This document shows positions 52,930 to 61,572 of a stretch of DNA of 64,000 nt, one piece after another. The notes under the pieces were generated by a model that had not been told where the DNA came from, did no database searches, and was given only the letters and a program-made list of their open reading frames with translations. How positions within the stretch are numbered: the stretch's first letter is position 1; the number at the start of each line of letters is the position of its first letter. The DNA comes from a virus: positions 1 to 64,000 of the IMG/VR virus record IMGVR_UViG_3300020159_000786. One strand, written 5' to 3'. The translations under genes and the position numbers were made by a program.

Positions 52930-53058
52930 TTAGTGAAATGACATTGCTGTATGTGGTTTTGAACTACAACGTTCACATAATGTATATGTATTTTTAGTAT
53001 AAGGACATGTAATTGAATTTATTTTATGTCCAAAAATAAAACAAAGTATTTTACTCAA
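52930..53058 (-). CDS. 42-aa CxxC zinc-knuckle protein with TTG start
   Basis: A short ORF beginning at TTG 53058, overlapping the upstream oxygenase-like stop (TTGA), 42 residues: MSKILCFIFGHKI, TCPYTK, LCERC, MSFH. One Cys near residue 6, one at 18, and CxxC at 28-31, with nearby His residues, look like a small zinc site. Small proteins of the form CFxFGHKxxxxxCPxTK...CxRC...HMSF occur in phages. It fills the gap between the oxygenase-like pair and RNR. Function unknown; the overlap argues it is real. Confidence 0.6.
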   Translation of the reverse strand: MSKILCFIFGHKINSITCPYTKNTYTLCERCSSKPHTAMSFH

Positions 53059-53684
53059 GGTAATGGAACCCAATGCTGTAATTCATCTCCATCCATATAC
53101 ATCATTGGAGATATGTCATAAGCAATTGTTATTCTTGGTTTATCAAATAACCAAGGACCTATTCCATGAGGATGACCAGTTTCAGACAAAATAGCCCTAT
53201 TGTTTTTATTAATGTTTTCAATTACAGGCTTGTCTTGCCCACCTATTTTGTAATATGTAACCGATGGCTCAGCATCTACACAGTAGTATCCGTGAAAATT
53301 AGGAGCACCAGTTCCTCCTAAGTGATCATGATAATGACTTGATTCATCTACTGGTGGTTCAGCAATACCGTCGGTATTAAACCATCCTTGTACCATATAG
53401 GCTTGTTTTTTATAGTCAATACCATAATAAACACATGCTTCCACAGTCATATCTCTTAATGCTGAAAATAATTTGTGAATTTGTGGATTATAGCATTGAA
53501 AAATATTAAACTTAGTTCCTAGGTTGTGCGTACCACCAATATTACTTGCAAACTCTTTAGAAACTTTTGGATAAATTCCGTTAAATAAATCTTTTTCTAC
53601 ATTTAATAAATATTGAGAAAGAGTATTTAGTTCATTGTTTAAATATTTTTCAAAAAACTTATGTGGTTGACTATTATTTTTCAC
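53055..53684 (-). CDS. Oxygenase-like protein (HDH/HFHG type), paralogue B
   Basis: 209 residues from GTG 53684, which overlaps the stop of the upstream paralogue (GTGA). A run of His/Asp residues (SHYHDHLGGTGAPNFHGYYC) is followed by TYYKIGGQ and GHPHGIGPW...RITIAYDI, consistent with a cupin/double-stranded beta-helix metal site like the 2OG-FeII_Oxy_5 group. It is a sister of the next gene and lies in the RNR cluster. Substrate unknown; the exact family is uncertain. Confidence 0.55.
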   Translation of the reverse strand: MKNNSQPHKFFEKYLNNELNTLSQYLLNVEKDLFNGIYPKVSKEFASNIGGTHNLGTKFNIFQCYNPQIHKLFSALRDMTVEACVYYGIDYKKQAYMVQGWFNTDGIAEPPVDESSHYHDHLGGTGAPNFHGYYCVDAEPSVTYYKIGGQDKPVIENINKNNRAILSETGHPHGIGPWLFDKPRITIAYDISPMMYMDGDELQHWVPLP

Positions 53685-54343
53685 AACAGAGGAATCCAAT
53701 GTTGTTCATTTTCCATTCCAAGTTGTTGTAAATCTCTTAGTGGAACAACATCGTAAGCAACAGTTATTCTTGGACCATCCCAACTCCAATCTCCTTGTGC
53801 ATGTGGATGTCCCATTTCTGAAAATATAGCACGATTATCTATATTTTTATTTATAATATCTTTACCAAAAACTTTATAATATGTTGTTGATGGTTCTGCT
53901 TTTACGCAATAATATCCATGAAAATGTGGTGCTCCTGAATGACCATGATCATGCCAATTAAGTTTTCCTTTTTTATTATAGTTAATATTAAACCATCCCT
54001 GAACCATAAATTTTTCTTTATCAAAATCTAACTCATAGTATTCGCAGGCCTCTTTAGCCATTTCGCTTATTGATTTATACAAATTAAACAATCCAACACT
54101 ATGAAATTGAAATACGTTATATTCTCTCCATTTAACTGTAGAAACACTTCCAGACTCGGTCCAAAAATCATCTTTTGTTACTGGAGTTATACCCTCTAGT
54201 TCTACTTGTTCAATTTTTTTATATCTTTCTGACAACTCTTGAGATAAAATATCAAGATCATTATTTAAAAATCTTTCAAAAAATTTATGTGGCTTTAATG
54301 AACTCTTAATCCCAGGAATTTCTGGTGGTAAACTATTTTGCAT
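53681..54343 (-). CDS. Oxygenase-like protein (HDH/HFHG type), paralogue A
   Basis: 220 residues. It shares with paralogue B the pattern WHDHGHSGAPHFHGYYCV-x-AEPS-x-TYYK and GHPHAQGDWSWDGPRITVAYDV, plus the N-terminal KPHKFFERFLNNDL / QPHKFFEKYLNNEL. Conserved His-rich positions suggest a non-haem iron site (2OG-FeII_Oxy_5-like), but the HxD triad is not as clear as in the other oxygenases. Two tandem -10 elements lie upstream, so it starts the RNR operon. Confidence 0.55.
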   Translation of the reverse strand: MQNSLPPEIPGIKSSLKPHKFFERFLNNDLDILSQELSERYKKIEQVELEGITPVTKDDFWTESGSVSTVKWREYNVFQFHSVGLFNLYKSISEMAKEACEYYELDFDKEKFMVQGWFNINYNKKGKLNWHDHGHSGAPHFHGYYCVKAEPSTTYYKVFGKDIINKNIDNRAIFSEMGHPHAQGDWSWDGPRITVAYDVVPLRDLQQLGMENEQHWIPLL

Positions 54344-54365
54344 TTTATTCCTATCTGTTTAAATA

Positions 54366-54395
54366 AATTATATCACATAGAATTATATCACATAG
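54366..54395 (-). promoter_or_regulatory. Tandemly duplicated extended -10 promoter
   Basis: A 15-bp unit (AATTATATCACATAG on the plus strand) occurs twice head to tail at 54366-54380 and 54381-54395, giving two TGATATAAT elements 15 bp apart on the minus strand upstream of the oxygenase pair and RNR. AGGAAT precedes ATG 54343. Confidence 0.55.
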
Positions 54396-54398
54396 ATT

Positions 54399-55673
54399 TT
54401 AAAGATATTCTGGATAATATTCTGGATGTGTTGTTATACCAGATGCGTTTATAAATCCTATATCTTTAAATTTATAACTATATACTGTTCTATCTTCTTC
54501 TATAATCTCAAAACTTTCTAATAAATATCTAAATTCTAGCCCATTAATATTTGTAACTAAATAATCTCCAACTATGAGTTTTGTTGATGTACAAAATAAA
54601 TATTCTTTATTTCTATATATTAAAATTTCTTCTGAATCTGATATTCTTTTATTTATATCTTTATTAATTATGACAGTTCTTTTAACTGGTGTTATAATAA
54701 TATCTTCTATCCTAGATTCTATTATTTTAAAATTATTTAAATCTTTAACTTTCCATTCTTTTAATTTTTCTACAGTATCCACAATTGGTTTATTATCAAA
54801 TGTTTGCAACAACAAACTATCTTCAATCCTAATATCTTGTGCTTTTTTCCAACCAGAAACTGTAAGAATTAAAGTATCTTGGTCTATGCATCTGATTGTT
54901 GGAGAAAAACCAAATACTCTAAATGGAGAAAAACCAAATACTTTAAATGGTGTAAATGAAAATGGAGAAAAACCAAATACTTTAAAAGGTGTAAAACTAA
55001 ATACTGAAAAAGGTACAAAACTAAATACTTCAAAAGGAGAGAATCCAAAAACTCCAAATGGAGCAAAAGAAAATGTTGTGGTTATAGTATTAGAATAATC
55101 AGAAAAAACAGAGTTTCCATTTGCATTTGTAGCATACACCCTATATGCTTGAGAGGTTCCTGCTTCTTGTCCTAATGATGCACTTGTTGAAGTTCCAGAA
55201 TTACCCGCTTTACTATCATTTGATTCCCAATAATAATTCGTAATTACTGATCCACCATTTGCAGGTGCTGACCAACTAATTTGGTCTTCATTTGCGTTTG
55301 GAGAAGATGCAGTTGGCGTGCCAGGTTTGTCTGGAACTGTTGTTGAAGTAATAGAATTAGATGCTGTTGATGCTGCTGATGTTCCATAGGTATTAGTTGC
55401 AGTTACTGTAAAGGTATATGTGGTATCTGATTGTAGACCTGTAACTGTAATTGGAGATGATGCTCCAGTTGCTGTAAAACTACCTGGAGTTGATGTAACT
55501 GTAAAAGAATCTGCTGCATAGGTAGGATCTGCTGTAAATGTTACTGTGGCTGCACCATTGTTATATGCCCGCCCTGTTCCAACGTTTGTTGCTGTACCAA
55601 TTGTTGGTGCTTTTGGTGCTAAAAAGTCATTAGCCTGTTGTGACTTTCTTCCTGCCTTTTTTCCTGCTGCCAT
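54399..55673 (-). CDS. Fn3 - FSFxPFxV repeat - Hint-like domain protein
   Basis: 424 residues. A short basic N-terminus, then two fibronectin type III-like domains (about 22-110: SFTVTSTPGSFTATG, TTYTFTVTATNTYGTS; about 112-200), then an octapeptide repeat F[SG]FxPFxV at residues 201-258, then Cys262 opening CIDQDTLILTVSGWKKAQDI. The last ~160 residues have Hint/intein order: block A Cys and GD/ED turn, a T-V-I-I-N strand, LIVGDYLV, and a final VYSYKFKDIGFINASGITTHPEYY. The block B His and the closing Asn are not clearly kept. A fibre-associated, possibly self-processing surface protein. A paralogue is at 63240-64000. Confidence 0.7.
   Translation of the reverse strand: MAAGKKAGRKSQQANDFLAPKAPTIGTATNVGTGRAYNNGAATVTFTADPTYAADSFTVTSTPGSFTATGASSPITVTGLQSDTTYTFTVTATNTYGTSAASTASNSITSTTVPDKPGTPTASSPNANEDQISWSAPANGGSVITNYYWESNDSKAGNSGTSTSASLGQEAGTSQAYRVYATNANGNSVFSDYSNTITTTFSFAPFGVFGFSPFEVFSFVPFSVFSFTPFKVFGFSPFSFTPFKVFGFSPFRVFGFSPTIRCIDQDTLILTVSGWKKAQDIRIEDSLLLQTFDNKPIVDTVEKLKEWKVKDLNNFKIIESRIEDIIITPVKRTVIINKDINKRISDSEEILIYRNKEYLFCTSTKLIVGDYLVTNINGLEFRYLLESFEIIEEDRTVYSYKFKDIGFINASGITTHPEYYPEYL
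54894..55073 (-). repeat. 24-bp coding repeats encoding F[SG]FxPFxV
   Basis: Imperfect tandem 24-bp units in frame within the Fn3-Hint gene, about seven copies, one irregular by a 5-codon insertion. Same unit as at 63723-63942. Confidence 0.75.
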
Positions 55674-55690
55674 TTTTCTCCCTAAACCTT

Positions 55691-55699
55691 ATTATATCA
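55691..55699 (-). promoter_or_regulatory. Extended -10 TGATATAAT
   Basis: Minus-strand TGATATAAT 17 nt before a short leader with AGGGAG and ATG 55673 of the Fn3-Hint gene. Confidence 0.45.
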
Positions 55700-55704
55700 A
55701 ACAC

Positions 55705-58344
55705 TTAGTTAGTTAGATCTCCATATGCAACCCAAGTATTTTCTGCTCTTTTAAATATAGTTGCCGAAGACCATTGTGTTCTTAATTTTAATCCTGGAGT
55801 AGCATTTATTGTTACTCCAACTTCTCCATCAATTGTTACCTGTCCTGTACCAGTTTGAAGAATATCAAGAGAAGTTCCAATTGGAAAGGCTACTGCTGAA
55901 TTAAGAGGAATAGTCAATGTAGTTGGACTAGAACTACCCATTTCTATCAAATCATCTCTTTCAGTTAATGCTGACAAAGTATAACTTGCTGTTTTTTGAA
56001 TAATTGGTGTTAATGATGGGACACCTTGTAATGATTGGGTTCCGTCAGAAAATGTGATGCTTGTTGCGTTTGCTGCACCAAGAGTAGGGGTAGTAAATGA
56101 AGGACTACTTGTTCTAGCAATAGATGATGGTATTACTGTTTCGCTTATTGTTCCAGTTGTAATATTATTTGCATTAATATCGGTTATATTATTTCCACTA
56201 CCTTCAAAAGAAGATGCCACAACTGTACCTAATGTAAAAGATGCATCTGCTGTATTTATTGTTCCAGTAGGTTCAGGGTCATACTCTTTAAAAAATTTAA
56301 ACTTGTCATCACTAACATCAAAAAACATTCCAAGATGTGTATATCCAGTGCCAGTATTACCAGTATTTCTATTGCCAATAAAAGCGATGTCTAAATTAAC
56401 TGGAGATGCTGTACCAGACCAAATATCATCAAGAATATGTCCGTGATCTTCTATAAAAGAAACTTTAATACCGTCACTAAGTGCGTACTCTACTCCTGGC
56501 TCAATTAAAATATCTGAACCATTGTTTGTTACAAAGTTATCTACTGACCATCTAAATGAATCTGGATTGCTTCCACTACCGTTTATTGTAATCTTAACTT
56601 TAAAAGTTTTAGTTGTTGTTCCATCATAATGACCAACAAGTGTTGCATCATCTACACCAGTTCCAGAGAAAGTAGTTCCTAATGCTCCAATGGTATCTCC
56701 ACTATTCAAATAAATAAAATTATTTGAAACAGAAAGATTAGTTAATTGTAATTCAGATTGAGAACCAATTAATGTAAAATCTCCACCAACTATTAAGTCT
56801 CCATCAATATATGCACCATCTATAACTCTTATTCTTTCAAAAGCATGATCAACAATATGAACATACACACTCCCATCAATATCATCTGATGTTAAACAAA
56901 TTCCAAGGTCTGTTGGGAAATTCGGGTATTCTGGAGCATCTGCAACTATTTGTCCAGGAGATTCAAAACCTAAATGAAAGCGTCCACCACTAGTGAGTGC
57001 AGAAGTATCTATTCCTTTTAAGTATCCACGAACAACAACATATCCAAATGAGTTTGAATTAATACTTTCACCAGTTAATCCAATAATATTAGTTTTAGTT
57101 CCATCTGTTGCGTCTCCTATATCAATAGTTGGGCAGTGTCCATAAACTGGATCTCCAGAAATATGTACTCCATTTATATATACTGGTGTACCTTTAGGAA
57201 TTGTTGTTAATGTTGAATTTCTACACCTTACCCACTCTCTTTGTCCTAAACTCATTTCAAAATTTGTTCCACTGCCTTGACCAATAAATGTTTTTTCGTC
57301 ATCACTATAATAAAAATTACCTTCTTGCCATGTTGGGTAATTTGCACTTGCTGATGGAGTCAAATGTATGTAATCATTTACTTCAAAACTGTCTACAGTT
57401 ACTGTATTGCTAAAAGTTGGGCCATTTAAGTTTGCTTTTAAATCTAAAGCACTTTGTTGTGCAGTTGATACTGGCTTATTCAAATCTGAGGTATTATCTA
57501 CATCACCTAAACCAACATCTGATTTAGTTATTCCCAAAGGAGATTGTATAGTTTTATTTGTAAGTGTTTGTGTGCCGTCAAGTGTAACTAAGTTTGCTGT
57601 ATTTACTATTCCGTGTACATTTTCTGTTAAAAGATTGTGAGCATTTACCTTATCTAAAGAATCTTGTGCTGCTGTGTTTATTGCACCCAAAACTTGTGTA
57701 TTTCTGGCTTCAGCCTCTGCATAAATTAATTGATAAGCATAACAAGCAGATGATGTTTGAGATTCCTCAATAGACAAAGAAAGTGATGCACTTACGTCTA
57801 ATAAATCTTGTGAAACACTGCTAATTAATGCATTTGTAGCAAAAAATTCATCACTTACTAAATTTGAATAAAGTGCTATTGAACCATCAGTGTATGATGC
57901 ACTTGTTGCTATTCCATCTATAATGTTATTATTAATCTGTTCAATGTCTATTGTGTTTGCTAATGCTGTTACACTTTCGTCTGTATAAAAATTTGAACTA
58001 CTTATTGCATCATACACACTAAGAGTAAGCGTTTCATTTACATTTTCAAGTTGTTGATAAACATAATTATATGAAGCAGAAACTTGAGACATTCTTGCTA
58101 TGTCAGAAGATATTTGCTCATCTGGAACAACAACTAGTCCATTTAATGTTGCAACACCATTAGCAGCACCCTTTTCTGAATATGGGATTCCACCAGATGA
58201 AACTAGCGTATCATCTACATATTCTTTAGTGGCAGCATGATTATCTTGTGTAGGTGTACCTACTACTACGCTGCCACCAAAGGATCCGCCATTGGTAACT
58301 AGAAGACCATTTTTGACTTTAAAGTCTTTATTATTAGTCGTCAA
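55705..58344 (-). CDS. Tail fibre protein, T4-like shaft motifs
   Basis: 879 residues starting at TTG 58344 with AAGGAGG. KDFKVKNGLLVTNGG, DNHAATKEYVDD and LDGTQTLTNKTIQSPLGITKSDVGLGDVDNTSDLNKPVSTAQQSALDLKANL are typical of long tail fibre shafts of marine and enterobacterial phages. The middle is beta-rich (ISGDPVYGHCPTIDIGDATDGT), and the end has FPIGTSLDILQTGTGQVTIDGE, a trimeric fibre-tip type domain. It is a receptor-binding fibre or its distal half. Confidence 0.7.
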   Translation of the reverse strand: MTTNNKDFKVKNGLLVTNGGSFGGSVVVGTPTQDNHAATKEYVDDTLVSSGGIPYSEKGAANGVATLNGLVVVPDEQISSDIARMSQVSASYNYVYQQLENVNETLTLSVYDAISSSNFYTDESVTALANTIDIEQINNNIIDGIATSASYTDGSIALYSNLVSDEFFATNALISSVSQDLLDVSASLSLSIEESQTSSACYAYQLIYAEAEARNTQVLGAINTAAQDSLDKVNAHNLLTENVHGIVNTANLVTLDGTQTLTNKTIQSPLGITKSDVGLGDVDNTSDLNKPVSTAQQSALDLKANLNGPTFSNTVTVDSFEVNDYIHLTPSASANYPTWQEGNFYYSDDEKTFIGQGSGTNFEMSLGQREWVRCRNSTLTTIPKGTPVYINGVHISGDPVYGHCPTIDIGDATDGTKTNIIGLTGESINSNSFGYVVVRGYLKGIDTSALTSGGRFHLGFESPGQIVADAPEYPNFPTDLGICLTSDDIDGSVYVHIVDHAFERIRVIDGAYIDGDLIVGGDFTLIGSQSELQLTNLSVSNNFIYLNSGDTIGALGTTFSGTGVDDATLVGHYDGTTTKTFKVKITINGSGSNPDSFRWSVDNFVTNNGSDILIEPGVEYALSDGIKVSFIEDHGHILDDIWSGTASPVNLDIAFIGNRNTGNTGTGYTHLGMFFDVSDDKFKFFKEYDPEPTGTINTADASFTLGTVVASSFEGSGNNITDINANNITTGTISETVIPSSIARTSSPSFTTPTLGAANATSITFSDGTQSLQGVPSLTPIIQKTASYTLSALTERDDLIEMGSSSPTTLTIPLNSAVAFPIGTSLDILQTGTGQVTIDGEVGVTINATPGLKLRTQWSSATIFKRAENTWVAYGDLTN

Positions 58345-58368
58345 ACTATAGCCTCCTTAAGTTATTTA

Positions 58369-60852
58369 CTAAACTAACAATGTGCCAACAACTGTTACAT
58401 CTGAGTTATTGTTTAATGTTGTTACTCTTAGTCTTACATCTGTTCCAGATACGTCTGCAGAAATGCTGGATGAAGATCCATTTGTTCCTACAATTGCGTA
58501 CTCTGTAATTGCTATGTTGTCTGAAGTATCAAGAGTTAACATAACTTTTGATATTTCTGTGTGCGTGCTATAAGCAACCTTTACTAAAAATTCTGCTGAG
58601 CGAAATGATGCTTTTGCCCAATCGAATGCTGTAATTGTGCTTGCTGTTGCAACTTCTACTGTTGCTGCAACTTGTCTAGCAACACTATTAACATCAATTT
58701 CAGTGAAATTAGGAACTACTGCTTCAAGAGCATCTACTGCACGTTGATCTGTGAAGTAAAGGTTTGTTGTTCCTTCAGTTAGATCATCTGTATCAGAATC
58801 TGCTACACCATTTTCTGCGGTAATAGTAAGTCCTGAACCTGAGCCTGTGATTGTAATGTTTGTTAGTGTTGCATTTGTTAACAAATCTGCTGCAGAACCT
58901 TTAGCACGAGCATCGGTAAAATATTGATTATTTGTACCTTCGTCTAAATCATCTGTAGTAGAGTCTTCTACTCCGTTTTCTGCAGTAATGATCAATTCAC
59001 CAGAAACTTCAGTGATAGAGATGTTTGTTTGGGTTGAACCAGTTAATACGTCTCTAACTCTTTGTGCTGTGAAATATTGATTTGTTGTACCTTCTGCTAC
59101 ATCATCAGTATCTTGGTCATCTACATATTGCTGAGTTGCAATTTCATTTCCAGATGCTGCTGATCCAAGGTATGAAGTACCATCTGCATTAAGAATAATG
59201 TCGCCATTATTAGTAGTTAGTACTATATCATCACTACCATCAATTTTTAAATTATCTGCATTTGCATAAATTGCAGAATAATTATTTATGCCATCTTGAA
59301 AATGAAGTGAATCTGTAATTGTTTTATTGGAAAGACTTTGAGTATCTGATGTTCCAACAATATTACCAGAAACTCCGTGTGTTGAAGTTAAATCAGCATG
59401 TGTTGAAATAGCACCTGCTGGTTCGTACCAAGTATCAACAGTTGTACGATCTACTGAAACTTCTAGACCATCTACTGTAATGCCTGATCCTGCTGTTACA
59501 GAACCTGAACCAGAGAACTGTGTCCAGTTTTGTGCTGTAAAATCAGTTAGGTAAGCATTGCTTTGTACCCAAGAAGTTGCACCATATTGGTCTCCTTCTG
59601 CAACATAAACTGCTGCACCAAGAAGTTCTGTGTATACATCTGCATCTGCTGAACGAGTTAAAACTACATCCCCATCAACGTTAGAAATAACATAGATACC
59701 ATTTTGTGATCCTGTTGTCTGCCCTACAAGAAGTACTCTAAGTCCAGCATCTGCTGTAGTAAGAACATGTCCATCGTATGTTCCAGCGGCATCTAAAAGA
59801 TCGCTAATGTTTGAATCAATCTTTACGTGTACTGCATTCTTCCAGTCAAGACCAGAAATTGCGTTATCTACATATGAGTGAGTTGCAATCTCGTTACCTG
59901 CTGATGATCCACCAATGTATGAATTTCCATCTGCATCAAGGATTATATCTCCACTATCTGAAATAATTTTAACATCAGCACCAGACGCTACTGTTTTAAG
60001 ATCAAGATCTCCATAATTAGCCTTAATCTCAAACTCATGGTTTGGAGAAAGAATAGAAATTTGTCCTTCATCATTTACTGTTACACCATCTGTAAAATAT
60101 GTTGTATCAATAAATCTTTTATTTGAAAGATCTTGTGTATCAGTTGTTCCAACTACTGAACCAGTTACTCCGTGTACTCCAGAAGTTAAACCTTCGTGTG
60201 TTGAAAGATCTCCAGCAACATCGCTTGCTGCTCCGTTTGCATCATACCAAGTATCTACTGTTGTACGATCAATTTTAATTTGTGCAGCATCAATATGAAG
60301 ACCACCAGACACATCAGCAGATATATCTCCAGTTGTATCATTAAATGAAATTCCATCTCCACCTGTAAGTGTATCTCGAACACGTTGTTCTGTAAAGTAC
60401 TTGTTTGTTGTGCCTTCTTCTAAATCATCAGTTGTAGAATCGTCCACACCGTTTTCTGCAGTGATGTGTAAGTCTCCATCAACTTCTGTTATAGAAATAT
60501 TAGTTTGTGTTGATCCAGTCAAAACATTCTTTACACGTTGTGCTGTAAAGTATTGATTTGTTGAACCTTCTGTTAAATCATCAGTATCGTGATTAGAGAT
60601 ATCTGATACTTGACCAAGAACGTCTCCTATAAGATCTGCTGAGATTTCTCTTGCAGCAAAATCTCCATTTGCATCACGTATTACTACTTTTAAAGCAGTG
60701 CTTGCTGAGGTAGCAGCACCTTCAATAAGATCAATAAGATAATCTTGATCATCTTGTTTTTTTGTAAGAATGTCATAGTTGTTAATAGTACCTGTGGTAC
60801 CTTCTACTACTAAACCACTCTTTACTTTGAAATTTTTTGTTACTGTTGCCAT
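58369..60852 (-). CDS. Tail fibre protein with DDLTEGTTNxYFTxQRV repeats
   Basis: 827 residues. N-terminus shares NFKVKSGLVV with the next fibre gene. Five copies of TDDLxEGTTNxYFTxQRV (near residues 92, 143, 585, 633, 679) punctuate the shaft; between lie GxxIxADV-type beta turns and LDWKNAVHVKIDSN, LLGAAVYVAEGDQYGATSWV. Such repeats occur in trimeric fibres of aquatic phages. SD AAGGAG upstream. It is part of the adsorption apparatus, probably co-assembled with the adjacent fibre. Confidence 0.7.
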   Translation of the reverse strand: MATVTKNFKVKSGLVVEGTTGTINNYDILTKKQDDQDYLIDLIEGAATSASTALKVVIRDANGDFAAREISADLIGDVLGQVSDISNHDTDDLTEGSTNQYFTAQRVKNVLTGSTQTNISITEVDGDLHITAENGVDDSTTDDLEEGTTNKYFTEQRVRDTLTGGDGISFNDTTGDISADVSGGLHIDAAQIKIDRTTVDTWYDANGAASDVAGDLSTHEGLTSGVHGVTGSVVGTTDTQDLSNKRFIDTTYFTDGVTVNDEGQISILSPNHEFEIKANYGDLDLKTVASGADVKIISDSGDIILDADGNSYIGGSSAGNEIATHSYVDNAISGLDWKNAVHVKIDSNISDLLDAAGTYDGHVLTTADAGLRVLLVGQTTGSQNGIYVISNVDGDVVLTRSADADVYTELLGAAVYVAEGDQYGATSWVQSNAYLTDFTAQNWTQFSGSGSVTAGSGITVDGLEVSVDRTTVDTWYEPAGAISTHADLTSTHGVSGNIVGTSDTQSLSNKTITDSLHFQDGINNYSAIYANADNLKIDGSDDIVLTTNNGDIILNADGTSYLGSAASGNEIATQQYVDDQDTDDVAEGTTNQYFTAQRVRDVLTGSTQTNISITEVSGELIITAENGVEDSTTDDLDEGTNNQYFTDARAKGSAADLLTNATLTNITITGSGSGLTITAENGVADSDTDDLTEGTTNLYFTDQRAVDALEAVVPNFTEIDVNSVARQVAATVEVATASTITAFDWAKASFRSAEFLVKVAYSTHTEISKVMLTLDTSDNIAITEYAIVGTNGSSSSISADVSGTDVRLRVTTLNNNSDVTVVGTLLV

Positions 60853-60868
60853 TGCTTATCTTCTCCTT

Positions 60869-61315
60869 TTATGCCTTAAGTCCTATACGTGCGTAACGTA
60901 CAGTGACTGGCTTGATTGTTGGATGTGGGGTAAAGTTTAAACTAACCACACTTCCAGATCTAGATATATCAATGGTGCCAATATTCCCATCATTATCTAT
61001 TGTTCCATATTCGGTTACATTGAGATTTATCCCATCAACCAATACGGTCAACTCTGTTGCATAGTAGTAGTTATCTCCTTGTGTTTTTTTAGAAATTGAA
61101 ACAAGGTATTTAACTACTCTCCATTCTGTAGAATTAAATGTATCTATTACTGTAAAATTATCTATTTCAGAAATTGTGTTATCATTATTTCCATAAGTTC
61201 CTAATCTGGTGGCCTGCGAAGAAGTAGTGTCAATTAAATCTTCATAGTCTTGTTGAGATGGCCTATCGCCAGTCTCATAACGTGATTTTATTGTAGGAAT
61301 AGATATTTGTGCCAT
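60869..61315 (-). CDS. Small tail/fibre-module protein
   Basis: 148 residues. N-terminal SIPTIKSRYETGDRPSQQDYEDLID looks like a short adaptor or fibre-attachment helix, then beta-rich (FNSTEWRVVKYLVSISKK, ELTVLVDGINLNVTEYGTI). TGTTATAAT occurs 6 nt before ATG, with no Shine-Dalgarno sequence. Located immediately before the large fibre gene; probably a fibre accessory or baseplate part. Confidence 0.5.
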   Translation of the reverse strand: MAQISIPTIKSRYETGDRPSQQDYEDLIDTTSSQATRLGTYGNNDNTISEIDNFTVIDTFNSTEWRVVKYLVSISKKTQGDNYYYATELTVLVDGINLNVTEYGTIDNDGNIGTIDISRSGSVVSLNFTPHPTIKPVTVRYARIGLKA

Positions 61316-61321
61316 ACTTAG

Positions 61322-61330
61322 ATTATAACA
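61322..61330 (-). promoter_or_regulatory. Extended -10 TGTTATAAT, leaderless spacing
   Basis: Minus-strand TGTTATAAT with 6 nt (CTAAGT) before ATG 61315. Confidence 0.5.
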
Positions 61331-61347
61331 TAATTTTGATTTTTACA

Positions 61348-61572
61348 TTATAATATATAGTTGCTAAATCCAATTATTTGAAGGGGTATTGGTGGTACAT
61401 TATTTGGACCATATCCTTCTATTGTTATGGTAGTAAATCTTATTCTAAAAGGTAGGGTGTAGTTTATTTCTACCGTGTTGGGTTTGTAGGATATGTTGGT
61501 TTTGTAATAATCTGACGTTTCAATACGTCTTAATTTTTGTTTATTATTATCAATAATAATTGCTGTTGCCAT
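61348..61572 (-). CDS. Small fibre-module protein, 74 aa
   Basis: 74 residues, mostly beta-prone (AIIIDNNKQKLRRIETS, NYTLPFRIRFTTITIEGYG), no domain recognised. It shares a base with the preceding gene's stop. Likely a structural or chaperone partner by position only. Confidence 0.4.
   Translation of the reverse strand: MATAIIIDNNKQKLRRIETSDYYKTNISYKPNTVEINYTLPFRIRFTTITIEGYGPNNVPPIPLQIIGFSNYIL

Noticed and set aside
54894-55073. Regular 24-bp repeats that could suggest a CRISPR array
   Set aside because: They are contiguous, in frame, encode an aromatic-Pro octapeptide and lack unique spacers; no cas1/cas2 is present.
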